This document shows positions 1-8,524 of a stretch of DNA of 42,910 bases, piece after piece (position 1 is the first letter of the stretch; each line of letters begins with the position of its first letter). The position numbers and the translations under genes were made by a program. The notes under the pieces were generated by a model. It worked only from the letters and a program-made list of their open reading frames with translations, had not been told where the DNA came from and ran no database searches. This DNA is from an uncultured Porphyromonadaceae bacterium (lineage in GTDB: Bacteria; Bacteroidota; Bacteroidia; Bacteroidales; Muribaculaceae), in assembly GCA_900550645.1 (NCBI GenBank), contig URTA01000015.1, forward strand, positions 1 through 42,910. The letters are read 5' to 3'.

Positions 1-22
1 CACGCGCCGCTCTAAAGCAGGT

Positions 23-2242
23 TTACTCTTTTATGACCTGCCAGGCCTTTTTGCCATTCCAAGTGGTCTCTACAGACTTGTAGCCTTCGGCAACATAGTT
101 GGTGTGTTCGCCGTCAGCGGAGTTGTCGGCAGGGTTGAAGCCTACGAATGTGCCGCCATAGACTTTGAACTTACACCAGTTATTCGGTCCATCTTTGATG
201 TTGAGAAGGAATGTTGTGTCACCTCCATTATCACGTTCAAACACGCCACCGTAAATGTTGCAGGTGCAATAGACTTTCCAGCCACCTTGTATATATATCA
301 CTTCATCATTTCCTGTGTGGAAATAACCTCCATAGATATTGGCTGTGCCTCTGGTTATACGGACAGCATAATTTCCAAGACTGCCGCTGCCGCCGTCAAA
401 TTCATTGTTGCCTTTGATATTGACCGTGCCGCCTTGAACCGTTATACAGCCAGTCTGTCCAATTTTATTTTCAGCAACACCAATTTTGCCGCCTTCGCCG
501 TCGATTGTCAGGTTTCGGGTCGCAAGGATTGTTTCTATAGACCCTGTTGTAGTGTAGTTCCCGCTACGGATTATTTCGCCGCCATTCGCGAACTTAATGG
601 TCATTCCTGATTTTTCAGTGGAAATGTGTCCATCAACAATAGGAATACGATAATCAACCGTAGTGTTATTCAGAGCAGCCAAAGCCTCGGAATAATGCAT
701 CACCTCGTAAGTCTCAGGGCTGTTGCTTGTCTTGACAGACACATAGCCGGGAGCTACGAAGTTGGTGTGCTCGCCTTCTGCATAGCAGTCTGCCGGGTTG
801 AAGTTGATGAACTTGCCGCCTTTGACTGTAATCTTGGCTTTGCCGTCTGCGCGGTTTGCATCATAGCAGTTGAGGACAAACTCGTCAGCCTTTGCTGCAT
901 CAGGATATTTCTGTATTACCTCGAATGTGCCGCCGTTCACTTCCAGTTCTCCCTCATAAACATACACTGCGTGGATGTTGCCGACATAGTGGCCGCCGTT
1001 GATGACCAGCTTGCCGCCGTCGCGCACGTCAGCTGCAAAGCAGTCGTTAGCCTTTGCCTCAACCTTGCCGTCGCCATTGATGGTCAGTGTGCCGGTCTTG
1101 GCTGAGAGGAGCGACCAGTTCGGTTCAGTTACACCGTCGATAGTGGTGCTCTTGTCCCAAACGTCGTTTGTATTGAAGATGGTCTTGCCGTTGAGGTCGA
1201 GTGTGGAAGTTGTGCCTTCACCCACAAAACCGGTTGAACGCATCTCAACATCTGTCGGGAGGGTGATGTCGCCGCCGGCTGCGAGGTCGCGAACCAGCTT
1301 GGTAGCGTCGTAGTTGTACATGCCGTCAAAGTCGGGGACGATCTCAACCTGCACGTTCACGGCATTGGTCAGGATTGAGCCGTAGATGTTGGTGCGGTAG
1401 TTGCGCTGTACAGGAACGGTATTGAATGTGTGGCTGATAGGGTTGCCGTTCACGCCGTTAACTGTGAGGGACACGTCTACGAGCGACTTGTCTGCGCCTG
1501 TCAGCACATAGTTCATTGCCAGGTACTGGTAGTCTGTGCCGGCTGACGTGGGGAAGGTCTCGCCTGTGGGAATGGCCTTGGCAGCGAATGTGGTGGCTTT
1601 AGGCTCGTTAACCTCGCCTTTCACAAGGTCGAGCTTGGTTGACACGGGGACTGTCACCTCGGCTGTAGTAGCCGTGAAGCCGGCAGCCTTGGCGGCTGCG
1701 AGGTCGTCTGTGCCTATGTTGAGCTGTGCAAAGGGGCGGCGCAGCTGGATAGTCTGCGTGCCGTCGCCCTCGACAGTAAATGTCTGGTATGCGTAGAATG
1801 CGTCGAGGTTGTCGTCGCTTGTGGTGAAGCCTGTATAGTCGGCTTTTACCTTATGGTTCACTGCATCGTATTCGTAGGGAGAAGCGCTGCCGGCGTCAGA
1901 CCAGCAGATGACTGCGTATTTCTTGCCTGTCACGAGCTTGACAGGGACGTTGGTCGTCAGCGAGCCGTTGGCAAATGTGGTCTTGTACACGGTTGCGCCT
2001 CCGTCAAACACGCCGAGGTTGCCGCCGGTGATGCCGTCGTTGCCGGCCTCGAGGACTACCATCTGGAGGTTCTTGGCTTTCAGGCCGTCGCCGAATGTAC
2101 GGGTCTGGAGGGATTCGGGAAGTGTTGCGGACAGGGTGACAGTCGCGTCGCCCGTCTGTATGTCGATGTCGTCATTCGAGCATGAGGGCAGAAGCATCGC
2201 CGTTGCCGTCAGCGCGAACATTGGAAGTAAATATTGCTTCAT
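23..2242 (-). CDS. Fimbrillin-like lipoprotein (DUF6562-type), third in operon
   Basis: Probable structural or accessory subunit of surface fimbriae, 739 residues. The N-terminus is a lipoprotein signal ending LLPSC with lipobox Cys21. Residues about 30-300 form the fimbrillin-like domain and carry the PVQRNYRTNIYGS motif, which I associate with DUF6562. The rest consists of two beta-helix-like modules rich in NGG/GGxF turns. Each module closes with a cap of the type FNPAD...FVAPGYxSV. The N-terminal 300 residues are nearly identical to the protein encoded at 4035-6296, while the C-terminal half differs, suggesting duplication with a variable distal part. It is the last fimbrillin visible in the leftward operon that starts near 8.1 kb; the operon may continue beyond the window edge. 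The start at 2242 is an ATG directly before the signal peptide. Family assignment is from memory of sequence style. The polymer role is inferred. Confidence 0.85.
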   Translation of the reverse strand: MKQYLLPMFALTATAMLLPSCSNDDIDIQTGDATVTLSATLPESLQTRTFGDGLKAKNLQMVVLEAGNDGITGGNLGVFDGGATVYKTTFANGSLTTNVPVKLVTGKKYAVICWSDAGSASPYEYDAVNHKVKADYTGFTTSDDNLDAFYAYQTFTVEGDGTQTIQLRRPFAQLNIGTDDLAAAKAAGFTATTAEVTVPVSTKLDLVKGEVNEPKATTFAAKAIPTGETFPTSAGTDYQYLAMNYVLTGADKSLVDVSLTVNGVNGNPISHTFNTVPVQRNYRTNIYGSILTNAVNVQVEIVPDFDGMYNYDATKLVRDLAAGGDITLPTDVEMRSTGFVGEGTTSTLDLNGKTIFNTNDVWDKSTTIDGVTEPNWSLLSAKTGTLTINGDGKVEAKANDCFAADVRDGGKLVINGGHYVGNIHAVYVYEGELEVNGGTFEVIQKYPDAAKADEFVLNCYDANRADGKAKITVKGGKFINFNPADCYAEGEHTNFVAPGYVSVKTSNSPETYEVMHYSEALAALNNTTVDYRIPIVDGHISTEKSGMTIKFANGGEIIRSGNYTTTGSIETILATRNLTIDGEGGKIGVAENKIGQTGCITVQGGTVNIKGNNEFDGGSGSLGNYAVRITRGTANIYGGYFHTGNDEVIYIQGGWKVYCTCNIYGGVFERDNGGDTTFLLNIKDGPNNWCKFKVYGGTFVGFNPADNSADGEHTNYVAEGYKSVETTWNGKKAWQVIKE

Positions 2243-2361
2243 CGTTTCGTCTAATTAAATTCCCTTGCTATGTTGCTTTGTCAATCTGGAGATTTGCGGG
2301 GACACGGAGTGTCGCAGATTTCTCGCACGGCACGCCGTGTCGCCGCTATGTCAATCGAATT
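2243..2361 (-). other. Intergenic hairpin between tandem fimbrillin genes
   Basis: This spacer of 119 bases between two fimbrillin genes holds a perfect stem CACGGC/GCCGTG (2326-2331 and 2334-2339). That stem is nested near an outer GACACGG/CCGTGTC pair (2301-2307 and 2335-2341). There is no long T-run, so it could be an RNA-processing or partial-termination element that sets the ratio of the subunits. No promoter was recognised here. Confidence 0.4.
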
Positions 2362-3927
2362 TTATTCGGGAACTACCTCGTATGTGAGGGGGCTGTCGCT
2401 TACCTTGACTGACTTGTAGCCTTCAGCCACGAAGTTAGTGTGTGCGCCTTCAGCTGCGCAGTCAGCCGGGTTGAAATTGATGAACGTGCCGCCAGTTACG
2501 ATGATGTGGGCTGTGCCGTTCTTGTAATTGGCATCGTAGCAGTTGAGCACATAGTTTGTAATATTGCTGTCGCTGTTAGTCATAACCTCGAAACGACCGC
2601 CTCGGATCTCGGCAGTGCCTGTCCATACATAGACAACATGGTCGTTGCCGTAGAAGTTACCGCTTTCGATAATCAGATGACCGCCCTGCACGTCAAATGC
2701 GAAAGCGTCATTAACCTGATTGAGAGGCATCACAGTGCCGTTGCCGTTGACAGTCAGCTGACCGCCGCGTACAGAGAAGAGCGACCATGAGTTGTTGTTG
2801 CTGAAGTCTGCGATAGGCGCGGTGGCGGCGATTGTCTTGCCGTTGAGGTTGAGGACATTGCCCTGTCCGAACACCACGGTAGTAGCCTCTGTCGAGATGT
2901 CATTGGCAACCTGCACGTTGTTGCCGGCATTGAGCTGTGCCTTCATGTCTGCAAACGTCGATACAAACTGGTACTGGTAGTCCGGCTCGTTGAAGTCGGG
3001 GACAATGATGACGTTGAAGCTCTGCGAGCTGGTCAGCAGCGATCCGTAGATGTTTGTGCGGTAGTTGCGCTGCACGGGCACGGAGTTGAAGTTGTAGACG
3101 TGTGTCTCGACATTCTCTGTGCCGGCTGCAAGGAGGGTGAAGTCGATGTCGCGCAGCGACTTCTCTGCCGGCACGAGCAGGTAGTTCATGCCGATGTAGG
3201 TGTAGTCCTTGCCGTTTATTTCCATTGTGCCTTCGGGAAGCGTGTTGGCAGCGAATGTCACTGTCTCCTCGCCCGCTACCGCGCCGCTCTTGAGGTTGAG
3301 GCTTGTGCCGACAGTAGTCGAGAGTGACGAGCGGTTGGGTACGAAACCGCCGGTCTCGGCTGTTGCGAGGTCGTCGGTAACGACATTCACCTGAGCAAAC
3401 GGACGCTTCAGCTGTGCGCTGATCGAGGCGTTGCCGTTTACATTGTGTGACATAGAGCAATAGAATGCGTCGAGTTCCTCGAGGTTGGCGGGTGTGCCGT
3501 TGTCGAGCGTGCTGTAGTTGGCAGCTATTGTCTGCGTGTCAGCAGTAAACGTGTAGTAAGGGTTGTCAGGCACGTCTGCCCAGAACACGAAGTCGTACTT
3601 CTTGTTGGTAGCCAGCTTGAGATTCAACGTGGTCTGGTTGTGACCGTTCACGTTAGTCAGGGTTGCATGACCGACTGTGAGACCAGTCGTGCTGCCGTCC
3701 ATGCAGACTGCAAGAGGCTTCTTCTGTCCCTGCTCATACACTGCGTATGTCAGGTAGGTTGCTTTCTCGCCCTCGCCGTAACGAGTCTGGAGACCGTCGG
3801 GGAGCTGTACAGAGACTGCAACTGTTGCGAAGTCGCCGCTATCAGGAGCGGGCATGTCGTCGTTTGAGCAGGAAGCCAGCATCAGCGAGGCTGCCGCCAT
3901 TGAGAGGAAATATATCTTCTTCATCAT
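2362..3927 (-). CDS. Fimbrillin-like lipoprotein (DUF6562-type), second in operon, short form
   Basis: Probable fimbrial subunit, 521 residues, the shortest of the four paralogues here. The signal peptide ends in MLASC with lipobox Cys20 (counting from the first of two ATGs). The fimbrillin-like N-terminal domain extends to the PVQRNYRTNIYGS motif at about residue 290. Only one C-terminal beta-helix-like module follows, ending in FNPADCAAEGAHTNFVAEGY, where its neighbours have two. Its N-terminal domain is more diverged from the 23-2242 and 4035-6296 products than those are from each other. It lies between them on the same strand with spacers of about 110-120 bases and no own promoter seen, so co-transcription is likely. 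It may be a minor or tip subunit, but this is inference. Confidence 0.83.
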   Translation of the reverse strand: MMKKIYFLSMAAASLMLASCSNDDMPAPDSGDFATVAVSVQLPDGLQTRYGEGEKATYLTYAVYEQGQKKPLAVCMDGSTTGLTVGHATLTNVNGHNQTTLNLKLATNKKYDFVFWADVPDNPYYTFTADTQTIAANYSTLDNGTPANLEELDAFYCSMSHNVNGNASISAQLKRPFAQVNVVTDDLATAETGGFVPNRSSLSTTVGTSLNLKSGAVAGEETVTFAANTLPEGTMEINGKDYTYIGMNYLLVPAEKSLRDIDFTLLAAGTENVETHVYNFNSVPVQRNYRTNIYGSLLTSSQSFNVIIVPDFNEPDYQYQFVSTFADMKAQLNAGNNVQVANDISTEATTVVFGQGNVLNLNGKTIAATAPIADFSNNNSWSLFSVRGGQLTVNGNGTVMPLNQVNDAFAFDVQGGHLIIESGNFYGNDHVVYVWTGTAEIRGGRFEVMTNSDSNITNYVLNCYDANYKNGTAHIIVTGGTFINFNPADCAAEGAHTNFVAEGYKSVKVSDSPLTYEVVPE

Positions 3928-4034
3928 TATATCGTATGTTTTTGATTTCGGTTATGTTGTCAGCCGGGGCAGCATCGCGGCGTGCCGTGTCCGCCGCCCC
4001 AGCCGTTTGATTGTCAATTTATTATATAATGAGG
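3928..4034 (-). other. Intergenic hairpin between tandem fimbrillin genes
   Basis: The spacer contains a GC-rich dyad GGGGC/GCCCC (3966-3970 and 3996-4000) with an inner CGGC-GT-GCCG hairpin (3978-3987). It resembles the hairpin of the next spacer (2243-2361), which also carries CGGC/GCCG stems. A role in differential subunit expression is possible but not shown. Confidence 0.35.
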
Positions 4035-6296
4035 TTATTGCTTTACGACCTTCCAGGCATCCTTGCCGTTCCAGGTAGTCTTCACGGACTTGTATCCGGG
4101 AGCTACGAATGATGTAATAGTACCTTCATTCACCGATGCAGGATTGAAGCCTACGAATGTGCCGCCCATGACATTGAATTTGCAAGAAGAACGATCACCA
4201 TCCTCAATATTGAGTACATATTTCGCGTCTTCAGCTTCGAACACGCCGCCGTAGATGTTGCAGACAGAATGTGTATTAGCATACGCATGGAGGTAAATAA
4301 CAGGATTTTCCCGGCCTTTTTCCTTTCCATTCAAATATGACCGGAATATACCTCCGTATATGTTCAGTGTACCGCCTCCAAGGACAACAGCGGCATCGAC
4401 AAATGGATCTTTGTTGCTCAACACATTACCTTTGCCGCCTTCTACAATGACATCTCCAAAAATATTAACAACCTTTGCCTTTTCAATTTCAATTGCACTA
4501 GTCATATTGCGACTGGACAATCCTTTGTTAGATGGGCCAGCAATTCGACCATTGCCATATATATTTAATGTTGAATTAGTTGATGCCTTTATAGCTTGAG
4601 AACGGTTGGAAGGTGCAGTCATTGCAGCACCATCAGAGAACACCAATGTCTCTGCCTTTTTTGTATACATCAAATATGAGTCTACTGAAATATCAGAAGA
4701 AATACGTATGGCATTGTTGTCTGTTTTGAATGCATTCAGAATGTCCGAAGCAGAAGCCACTTCAACTATTTGAGAAGCTTTCACTACTTGATATGTTTGT
4801 TTTTCAGCATCGATAAGAACTGATACATAACCGGGGGCTACGAAGTTAGTGTGTGCGCCTTCGGCTGCGCAATCTGCGGGGTTGAAGCCAATGAACTTGC
4901 CGCCTGTGACGATGATGTGTGCCTTGTCTTCCTTATATGCAGCATCGATGCAGTTAAGGAAGTATGCATCGGGATTCCAGTGCTGGAGCAGTTCAAATGT
5001 GCCGCCTTTTATCTCGGCTGTGCCTTCTTCAACCTGAACAACACTGACATTGCCGTAGAAGTAGCCGTCTTCAATTATCAGGTGGCTACCGCCTCTAACA
5101 TTGATGCCGTAGCAGTCATCTGCCTTGGGCTTCAGTGTGCCGTTGCCGTTTATGGTCAGGGTTGTTCCGTCTTCAAGGCTCAGCAGTGCGTTTCCGCTCT
5201 CATCCCAAATTTCATCCTTGTTGGCGATAGTCTTGCCGTTGAGGTTAAGACTTACAGTATGTCCGCCTGTGATTTTCATCATTTGTGTAGGCTCGAGATC
5301 TTTCACGAGAGCCACATCCTTGCCTGCCGAAAGGTCTGCGACCATTTTATATACGTCGGCTGCGTAGTTGTACATGCCGTCGAAGTCGGGAACGATCTCA
5401 ACCTGCACGTTCACGGCGTTGGTCAGGATTGAGCCGTAGATGTTCGTGCGGTAGTTGCGCTGTACAGGAACGGTATTGAATGTGTGGCTGATAGGGTTGC
5501 CATTGCCTGTAACTGTCAGGTCTACGTCAACGAGCGACTTGTCCACGCCAGTCAGAACGTAGTTCATCGACAGGTACTTGTAAGTGCCGGCTGATGTGGG
5601 GAACGTCTCGTTTTTCGGGAGGTCGTTTGCAATGAATTTGGTTGCGACAGGGTCGTTCACCTCACCGGTCTCGAGGTAGAGGTGGTTTGACACGGGGACT
5701 GTAACCTCAGTCTGCGTGGCAGTGAAGCCGGCCTTGGACGCTACTTCAAAGTCGTCTGTACCAATGTTGAGCTGCGCGAAGGGGCGGCGAAGCTGGATGG
5801 TCTGCGTGCCGTCGCCCTCTACGGTGAATGTCTGGTATGCGTAGAATGCGTCGAGGTTGTCGTCGCTTGTGGAGAAGCCTGTATAATCGGCCTCAACCTC
5901 GTGTTTCTCTGCGTCGTATTTATAGGGAGATGCGCTGCCGGCGTCAGACCAGCAGATGACTGCGTATTTCTTGCCGGTAACGAGCTTGACAGGGACATTG
6001 GTCGTCAGCGAGCCGTTGGCAAATGTGGTCTTGTACACGGTTGCGCCACCGTCAAATACGCCGAGGTTGCCGCCGGTGATGCCCTTGTCGCCGGCCTCGA
6101 GGACTACCATCTGGAGGTTCTTGGCTTTCAGGCCGTCGCCAAAGCTACGGGTCTGGAGCGACTCGGGGAGTGTTGCGGACAGGGTGACAGTAGCGTCGCC
6201 CGTCTGGATGTCGATGTCGTCATTCGAGCACGAGGGCAGGAGCATCGCTGCCGTCGCCGTCAGGGCGAACATGTTCAGGTAATTGATCTTTTTCAT
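4035..6296 (-). CDS. Fimbrillin-like lipoprotein (DUF6562-type), first fimbrillin of operon
   Basis: Probable main fimbrial subunit, 753 residues. The lipoprotein signal ends LLPSC (Cys23). The fimbrillin-like domain spans about residues 30-310 with PVQRNYRTNIYGS. Two beta-helix-like modules follow, with the caps FNPADCAAEGAHTNFVAPGY and, at the C-terminus, FNPASVNEG...FVAPGYKSV. The stretch corresponding to about 4520-4800 is clearly more AT-rich than the rest, so the second module may have been exchanged. Over the first 300 residues it is almost identical to the product of 23-2242. The gene begins 54 bases after the FimB-like gene and is presumably read from the switchable promoter at 8139-8367. 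The ATG start lies directly at MKKINYL. Surface lipoprotein export followed by polymerisation is known for Bacteroidales fimbrillins; applied here it is inference. Confidence 0.85.
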   Translation of the reverse strand: MKKINYLNMFALTATAAMLLPSCSNDDIDIQTGDATVTLSATLPESLQTRSFGDGLKAKNLQMVVLEAGDKGITGGNLGVFDGGATVYKTTFANGSLTTNVPVKLVTGKKYAVICWSDAGSASPYKYDAEKHEVEADYTGFSTSDDNLDAFYAYQTFTVEGDGTQTIQLRRPFAQLNIGTDDFEVASKAGFTATQTEVTVPVSNHLYLETGEVNDPVATKFIANDLPKNETFPTSAGTYKYLSMNYVLTGVDKSLVDVDLTVTGNGNPISHTFNTVPVQRNYRTNIYGSILTNAVNVQVEIVPDFDGMYNYAADVYKMVADLSAGKDVALVKDLEPTQMMKITGGHTVSLNLNGKTIANKDEIWDESGNALLSLEDGTTLTINGNGTLKPKADDCYGINVRGGSHLIIEDGYFYGNVSVVQVEEGTAEIKGGTFELLQHWNPDAYFLNCIDAAYKEDKAHIIVTGGKFIGFNPADCAAEGAHTNFVAPGYVSVLIDAEKQTYQVVKASQIVEVASASDILNAFKTDNNAIRISSDISVDSYLMYTKKAETLVFSDGAAMTAPSNRSQAIKASTNSTLNIYGNGRIAGPSNKGLSSRNMTSAIEIEKAKVVNIFGDVIVEGGKGNVLSNKDPFVDAAVVLGGGTLNIYGGIFRSYLNGKEKGRENPVIYLHAYANTHSVCNIYGGVFEAEDAKYVLNIEDGDRSSCKFNVMGGTFVGFNPASVNEGTITSFVAPGYKSVKTTWNGKDAWKVVKQ

Positions 6297-6350
6297 AACA
6301 AGAGATTTGTATGTTTAGTTGTTGTTCTTGTGTCGTTTGATTTTGCGGTG

Positions 6351-7418
6351 TCACTTGTACTCGTAGTTGTACTCGCCGTTGAACCCGGGGTCGATGCCGA
6401 TGCCGCCCTGCGCAAGCACCGACAGGAACTGACCGCGCACTATTGTCACCTTGTTGCGCACCAGCGGAACGTCAACAGGGTAGCTGCGCGACAGCAGCGT
6501 CCCCTGACGGTCGTAGACCTCCACGGATACCGTCACCGTCGACTCGTGGCCGTTGACGAACACGTAGTCGTAGCCCAGCTCGACGTTGTCGTCGTCTATC
6601 TGAACCATGCCCCCCTCGAATGTCAGCCCCGTCCATGCGTCCGCCGGGCGGTTGGTGAACATGTTGAACGAGCAGGGAACGAACCCGCTGTAACGGAACA
6701 CCACGCGGAAGTCGCCCGCGTTGATGCGGCTCACGACGTTCTCCGGGTCTTCGGAGCGGAGCACCTCGGTGAGGAACTTCACCACGTCGTTGCTGATGAA
6801 CTTGAACTTCGCCAGCGGACGCTCCATGTCCACGTGGACGCGCGTCACGCCGTCCTCGCCCGCCGACGGGATGTCGGCGGCCTTCTCGCCACGGAACGCG
6901 TCGCGCAGGTCGGTGTTGCCCACGTATCGGTCGCGGCTCGTCAGGATGACCTCCTCGAAGTTGGAGCTGTCGTAGTACAGGTCGTCGGTCTTGCCGTGCT
7001 CCACATAGTCTGCCCACACCAGGAAGTTGTACCGTCCCGGCGGAAGCTCGAGGCGCACCGTGTGGTTCAGGTCCGTCAGGTCGCTCTTGGTGACGACTAT
7101 CGAACTGACAGCCACGCGGCTCGTGCGGCTGTCGCGGCTGCGGTTGCCATCGTCAACAAGAGGGTATGCGTTGACCACGTAGCGTATGTCGTAGCCCTGG
7201 CCGCCGTCGCGGGACAGGTAGTCGATGGTCTTGTAGAAGTCCATGTCGTAGGAGCCGGTGAAGTCCAGCTCAAGGTATACAGCCTCGGTCATGTCCTCGT
7301 CCTCGGGGAACTCGTGCACGCCGCACGAGGCGGCTGTGAGGAGCAGGGCCACGGCGCACAGCATCATGGCGGCGCCTCGCCTCCATGCCCGGTATATCGC
7401 ATACAGTATCGCTGCCAT
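6351..7418 (-). CDS. FimB/Mfa2-like fimbrial lipoprotein (anchor subunit)
   Basis: Probable fimbrial anchor or length-terminating lipoprotein of the FimB/Mfa2 family, about 355 residues. It has a signal peptide with lipobox LTAASC (Cys32 from the chosen start). A beta-rich body follows with the family-like sequence LPPGRYNFLVWADYV and the RPLAKFKFISNDV segment. I chose the ATG at 7418 because GGAGGAA lies six bases upstream. An ATG at 7424 overlaps the stop codon of the preceding DUF3575 gene as ATGA. A longer open frame to 7490 would run far into that gene. The gene sits between the DUF3575 gene and the first fimbrillin, the usual place of an anchor protein in such operons. The base composition is notably GC-rich compared with the fimbrillin C-termini. 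Confidence 0.78.
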   Translation of the reverse strand: MAAILYAIYRAWRRGAAMMLCAVALLLTAASCGVHEFPEDEDMTEAVYLELDFTGSYDMDFYKTIDYLSRDGGQGYDIRYVVNAYPLVDDGNRSRDSRTSRVAVSSIVVTKSDLTDLNHTVRLELPPGRYNFLVWADYVEHGKTDDLYYDSSNFEEVILTSRDRYVGNTDLRDAFRGEKAADIPSAGEDGVTRVHVDMERPLAKFKFISNDVVKFLTEVLRSEDPENVVSRINAGDFRVVFRYSGFVPCSFNMFTNRPADAWTGLTFEGGMVQIDDDNVELGYDYVFVNGHESTVTVSVEVYDRQGTLLSRSYPVDVPLVRNKVTIVRGQFLSVLAQGGIGIDPGFNGEYNYEYK

Positions 7419-7420
7419 GA

Positions 7421-8119
7421 TCATTTCCTCCAGTCTTTGATGTTGAACATGTACGAGAAGGTCACGGAGAGCTGGTCGATGCCGAACCACGCCTTCTTGC
7501 GGGAGTAGATCAGCGAGCCGTTGTGCCGGTTCTCGAACTTGTCGTAGTCGAGCGAGTACACGCCCAGGCCGAGCGAGAACTCAACCTTCCACCTGCCGTC
7601 CTTGCGCAGCGGCATGCGCCAGCCGGCGTTCACGCCGCCGCCGAAGGCCGGGCGGCCGCCGTTGCGGTCCTGCGTGCGCACCTTGCCGTCGAAGGCGTAG
7701 TTGTACCACGCCAGTCCGAGGTGCGCCCCGGCGTACCACCCGTCGTCGCTGCCCCCCAGCCAGTATCGGTATTCTGGGAGGACAGCGAGCATACGGAATT
7801 TGAGTGTCGACTTGAAGTAGTTCCATGCCGAGTAGTACACCGGCACCACGACCGACATGTTCGGGCGCACGGTCAGCTCCCCCTGGATATTGGCCAGCAG
7901 GAGCGTCCATGCCAGCACGTCGCTCTTGACGTAGACGTGACGCTGCCAGTCGTCGTCCAGCGGCAGGCTTAGCGCCTCCTCGCGCGTCAGGGTGTCCCCC
8001 CGCGCCGTAATGACGTACTCAAAAGGCTTCACTGTCTTTTGTTCTTGTGCAAAAGCGGAAGAGAAAGCCACGCTAAGCGTTAATGCAAATATGCCTATAT
8101 GTCTATGTCTCAAATACAT
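7421..8119 (-). CDS. DUF3575 protein, first gene of fimbrial operon
   Basis: DUF3575-type protein of 232 residues. This family is commonly encoded at the head of Bacteroidales fimbrial operons and is predicted to be an outer-membrane or periplasmic beta protein. The N-terminus has a signal peptide ending SSAFAQE. The remainder shows alternating aromatic beta strands (for example RYWLGGSDDGWYAGAHLGLAWY) and an aromatic C-terminal strand, as in outer-membrane barrels. The ATG at 8119 lies only 19 bases from the left inverted repeat of the promoter switch at 8139-8367. After inversion the transcript would start about 40 bases upstream of this codon. The stop codon overlaps a possible start of the FimB-like gene, indicating translational coupling. 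The exact role in fimbria assembly is not known to me. Confidence 0.75.
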   Translation of the reverse strand: MYLRHRHIGIFALTLSVAFSSAFAQEQKTVKPFEYVITARGDTLTREEALSLPLDDDWQRHVYVKSDVLAWTLLLANIQGELTVRPNMSVVVPVYYSAWNYFKSTLKFRMLAVLPEYRYWLGGSDDGWYAGAHLGLAWYNYAFDGKVRTQDRNGGRPAFGGGVNAGWRMPLRKDGRWKVEFSLGLGVYSLDYDKFENRHNGSLIYSRKKAWFGIDQLSVTFSYMFNIKDWRK

Positions 8120-8138
8120 ACTATAGTTAGCGGTAAGA

Positions 8139-8367
8139 TCTCTTCGTAAGAGAAGTTACATGGCCTAATCAACTAAAAATCAATACAAAACCTCATTTTT
8201 GCATGGTAAGAGAAGTACGTTTCCCTCTTCCGAAACTGCCAAATGCTAAAATATTCAACATCAAAAGTCAGTCCTCGAAATTTTTTCGCCGAAAATTTCA
8301 TCTTTTCTTGCGCGTTTAGCGGAAAAGTTATAACTTTGCGGCGTAGTAAACTTCTCTTACGAAGAGA
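8139..8367. promoter_or_regulatory. Invertible promoter segment 1 (fimbrial operon), OFF orientation
   Basis: The segment is bounded by a perfect 19-base inverted repeat: TCTCTTCGTAAGAGAAGTT at 8139-8157 and its reverse complement at 8349-8367. Each copy is itself a dyad with arms TCTCTT/AAGAGA around a three-base centre CGT. Inside is one promoter matching the Bacteroidota consensus (8308-8338), pointing to the right, away from the fimbrial operon that begins leftward at 8119. Inversion would move the promoter's -7 box to about 8168-8175, facing the operon. An extra half-site, GTAAGAGAAGTAC, lies inside at 8206-8218. About 108 bases (8238-8345) are almost identical to segment 2 at 10946-11054. 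DNA inversion is inferred from this architecture and is known for many Bacteroidales surface loci. Confidence 0.85.
8308..8338 (+). promoter_or_regulatory. Promoter inside switch 1, facing right
   Basis: The -33 TTG is at 8308-8310, followed by 20 bases and the -7 box TAACTTTG at 8331-8338. In this orientation transcription leaves rightward towards the 3' end of the lone fimbrillin gene and would be antisense to it unless stopped by the hairpin at 8478-8506. Confidence 0.8.
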
Positions 8368-8459
8368 AGCGTACCAAAACTCCCTTCAAATTTCAGTTTT
8401 GTTTGTCAATGCAAAGTCATATTGCAAATGCAATTCACCTCTGCATTGACCGCTTTTAT

Positions 8460-8506
8460 GCTGTCATCGACAGCCTGGGAGGTGACACGGAACGCGCCGT
8501 GCCTCC
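8460..8506. terminator. Hairpins between fimbrillin gene and switch 1
   Basis: Two stems are visible. One is GCTGTC-ATC-GACAGC at 8460-8474. The other is a stronger GGAGG/CCTCC plus CACGG/CCGTG stem with a three-base bulge at 8478-8506. A TTTTT run at 8522-8526 follows for rightward transcripts. It probably ends the leftward fimbrillin transcript or blocks rightward transcription from switch 1, or both. The rest of the 8368-8524 gap holds nothing recognisable. Confidence 0.45.
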
Positions 8507-8524
8507 TCCCCGACCGGGATGTTT

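Noticed and set aside
5901..7508. Open frame of 535 codons on the plus strand
   Set aside because: It lies antisense to the fimbrillin start and FimB-like gene. Its translation is Val/His/Ala/Arg-rich without domain or signal, the typical mirror of GC-rich coding DNA.
8243..8449. Small plus-strand frame across promoter switch 1
   Set aside because: It starts upstream of the promoter and runs through it and the inverted repeat. The protein has no family features.
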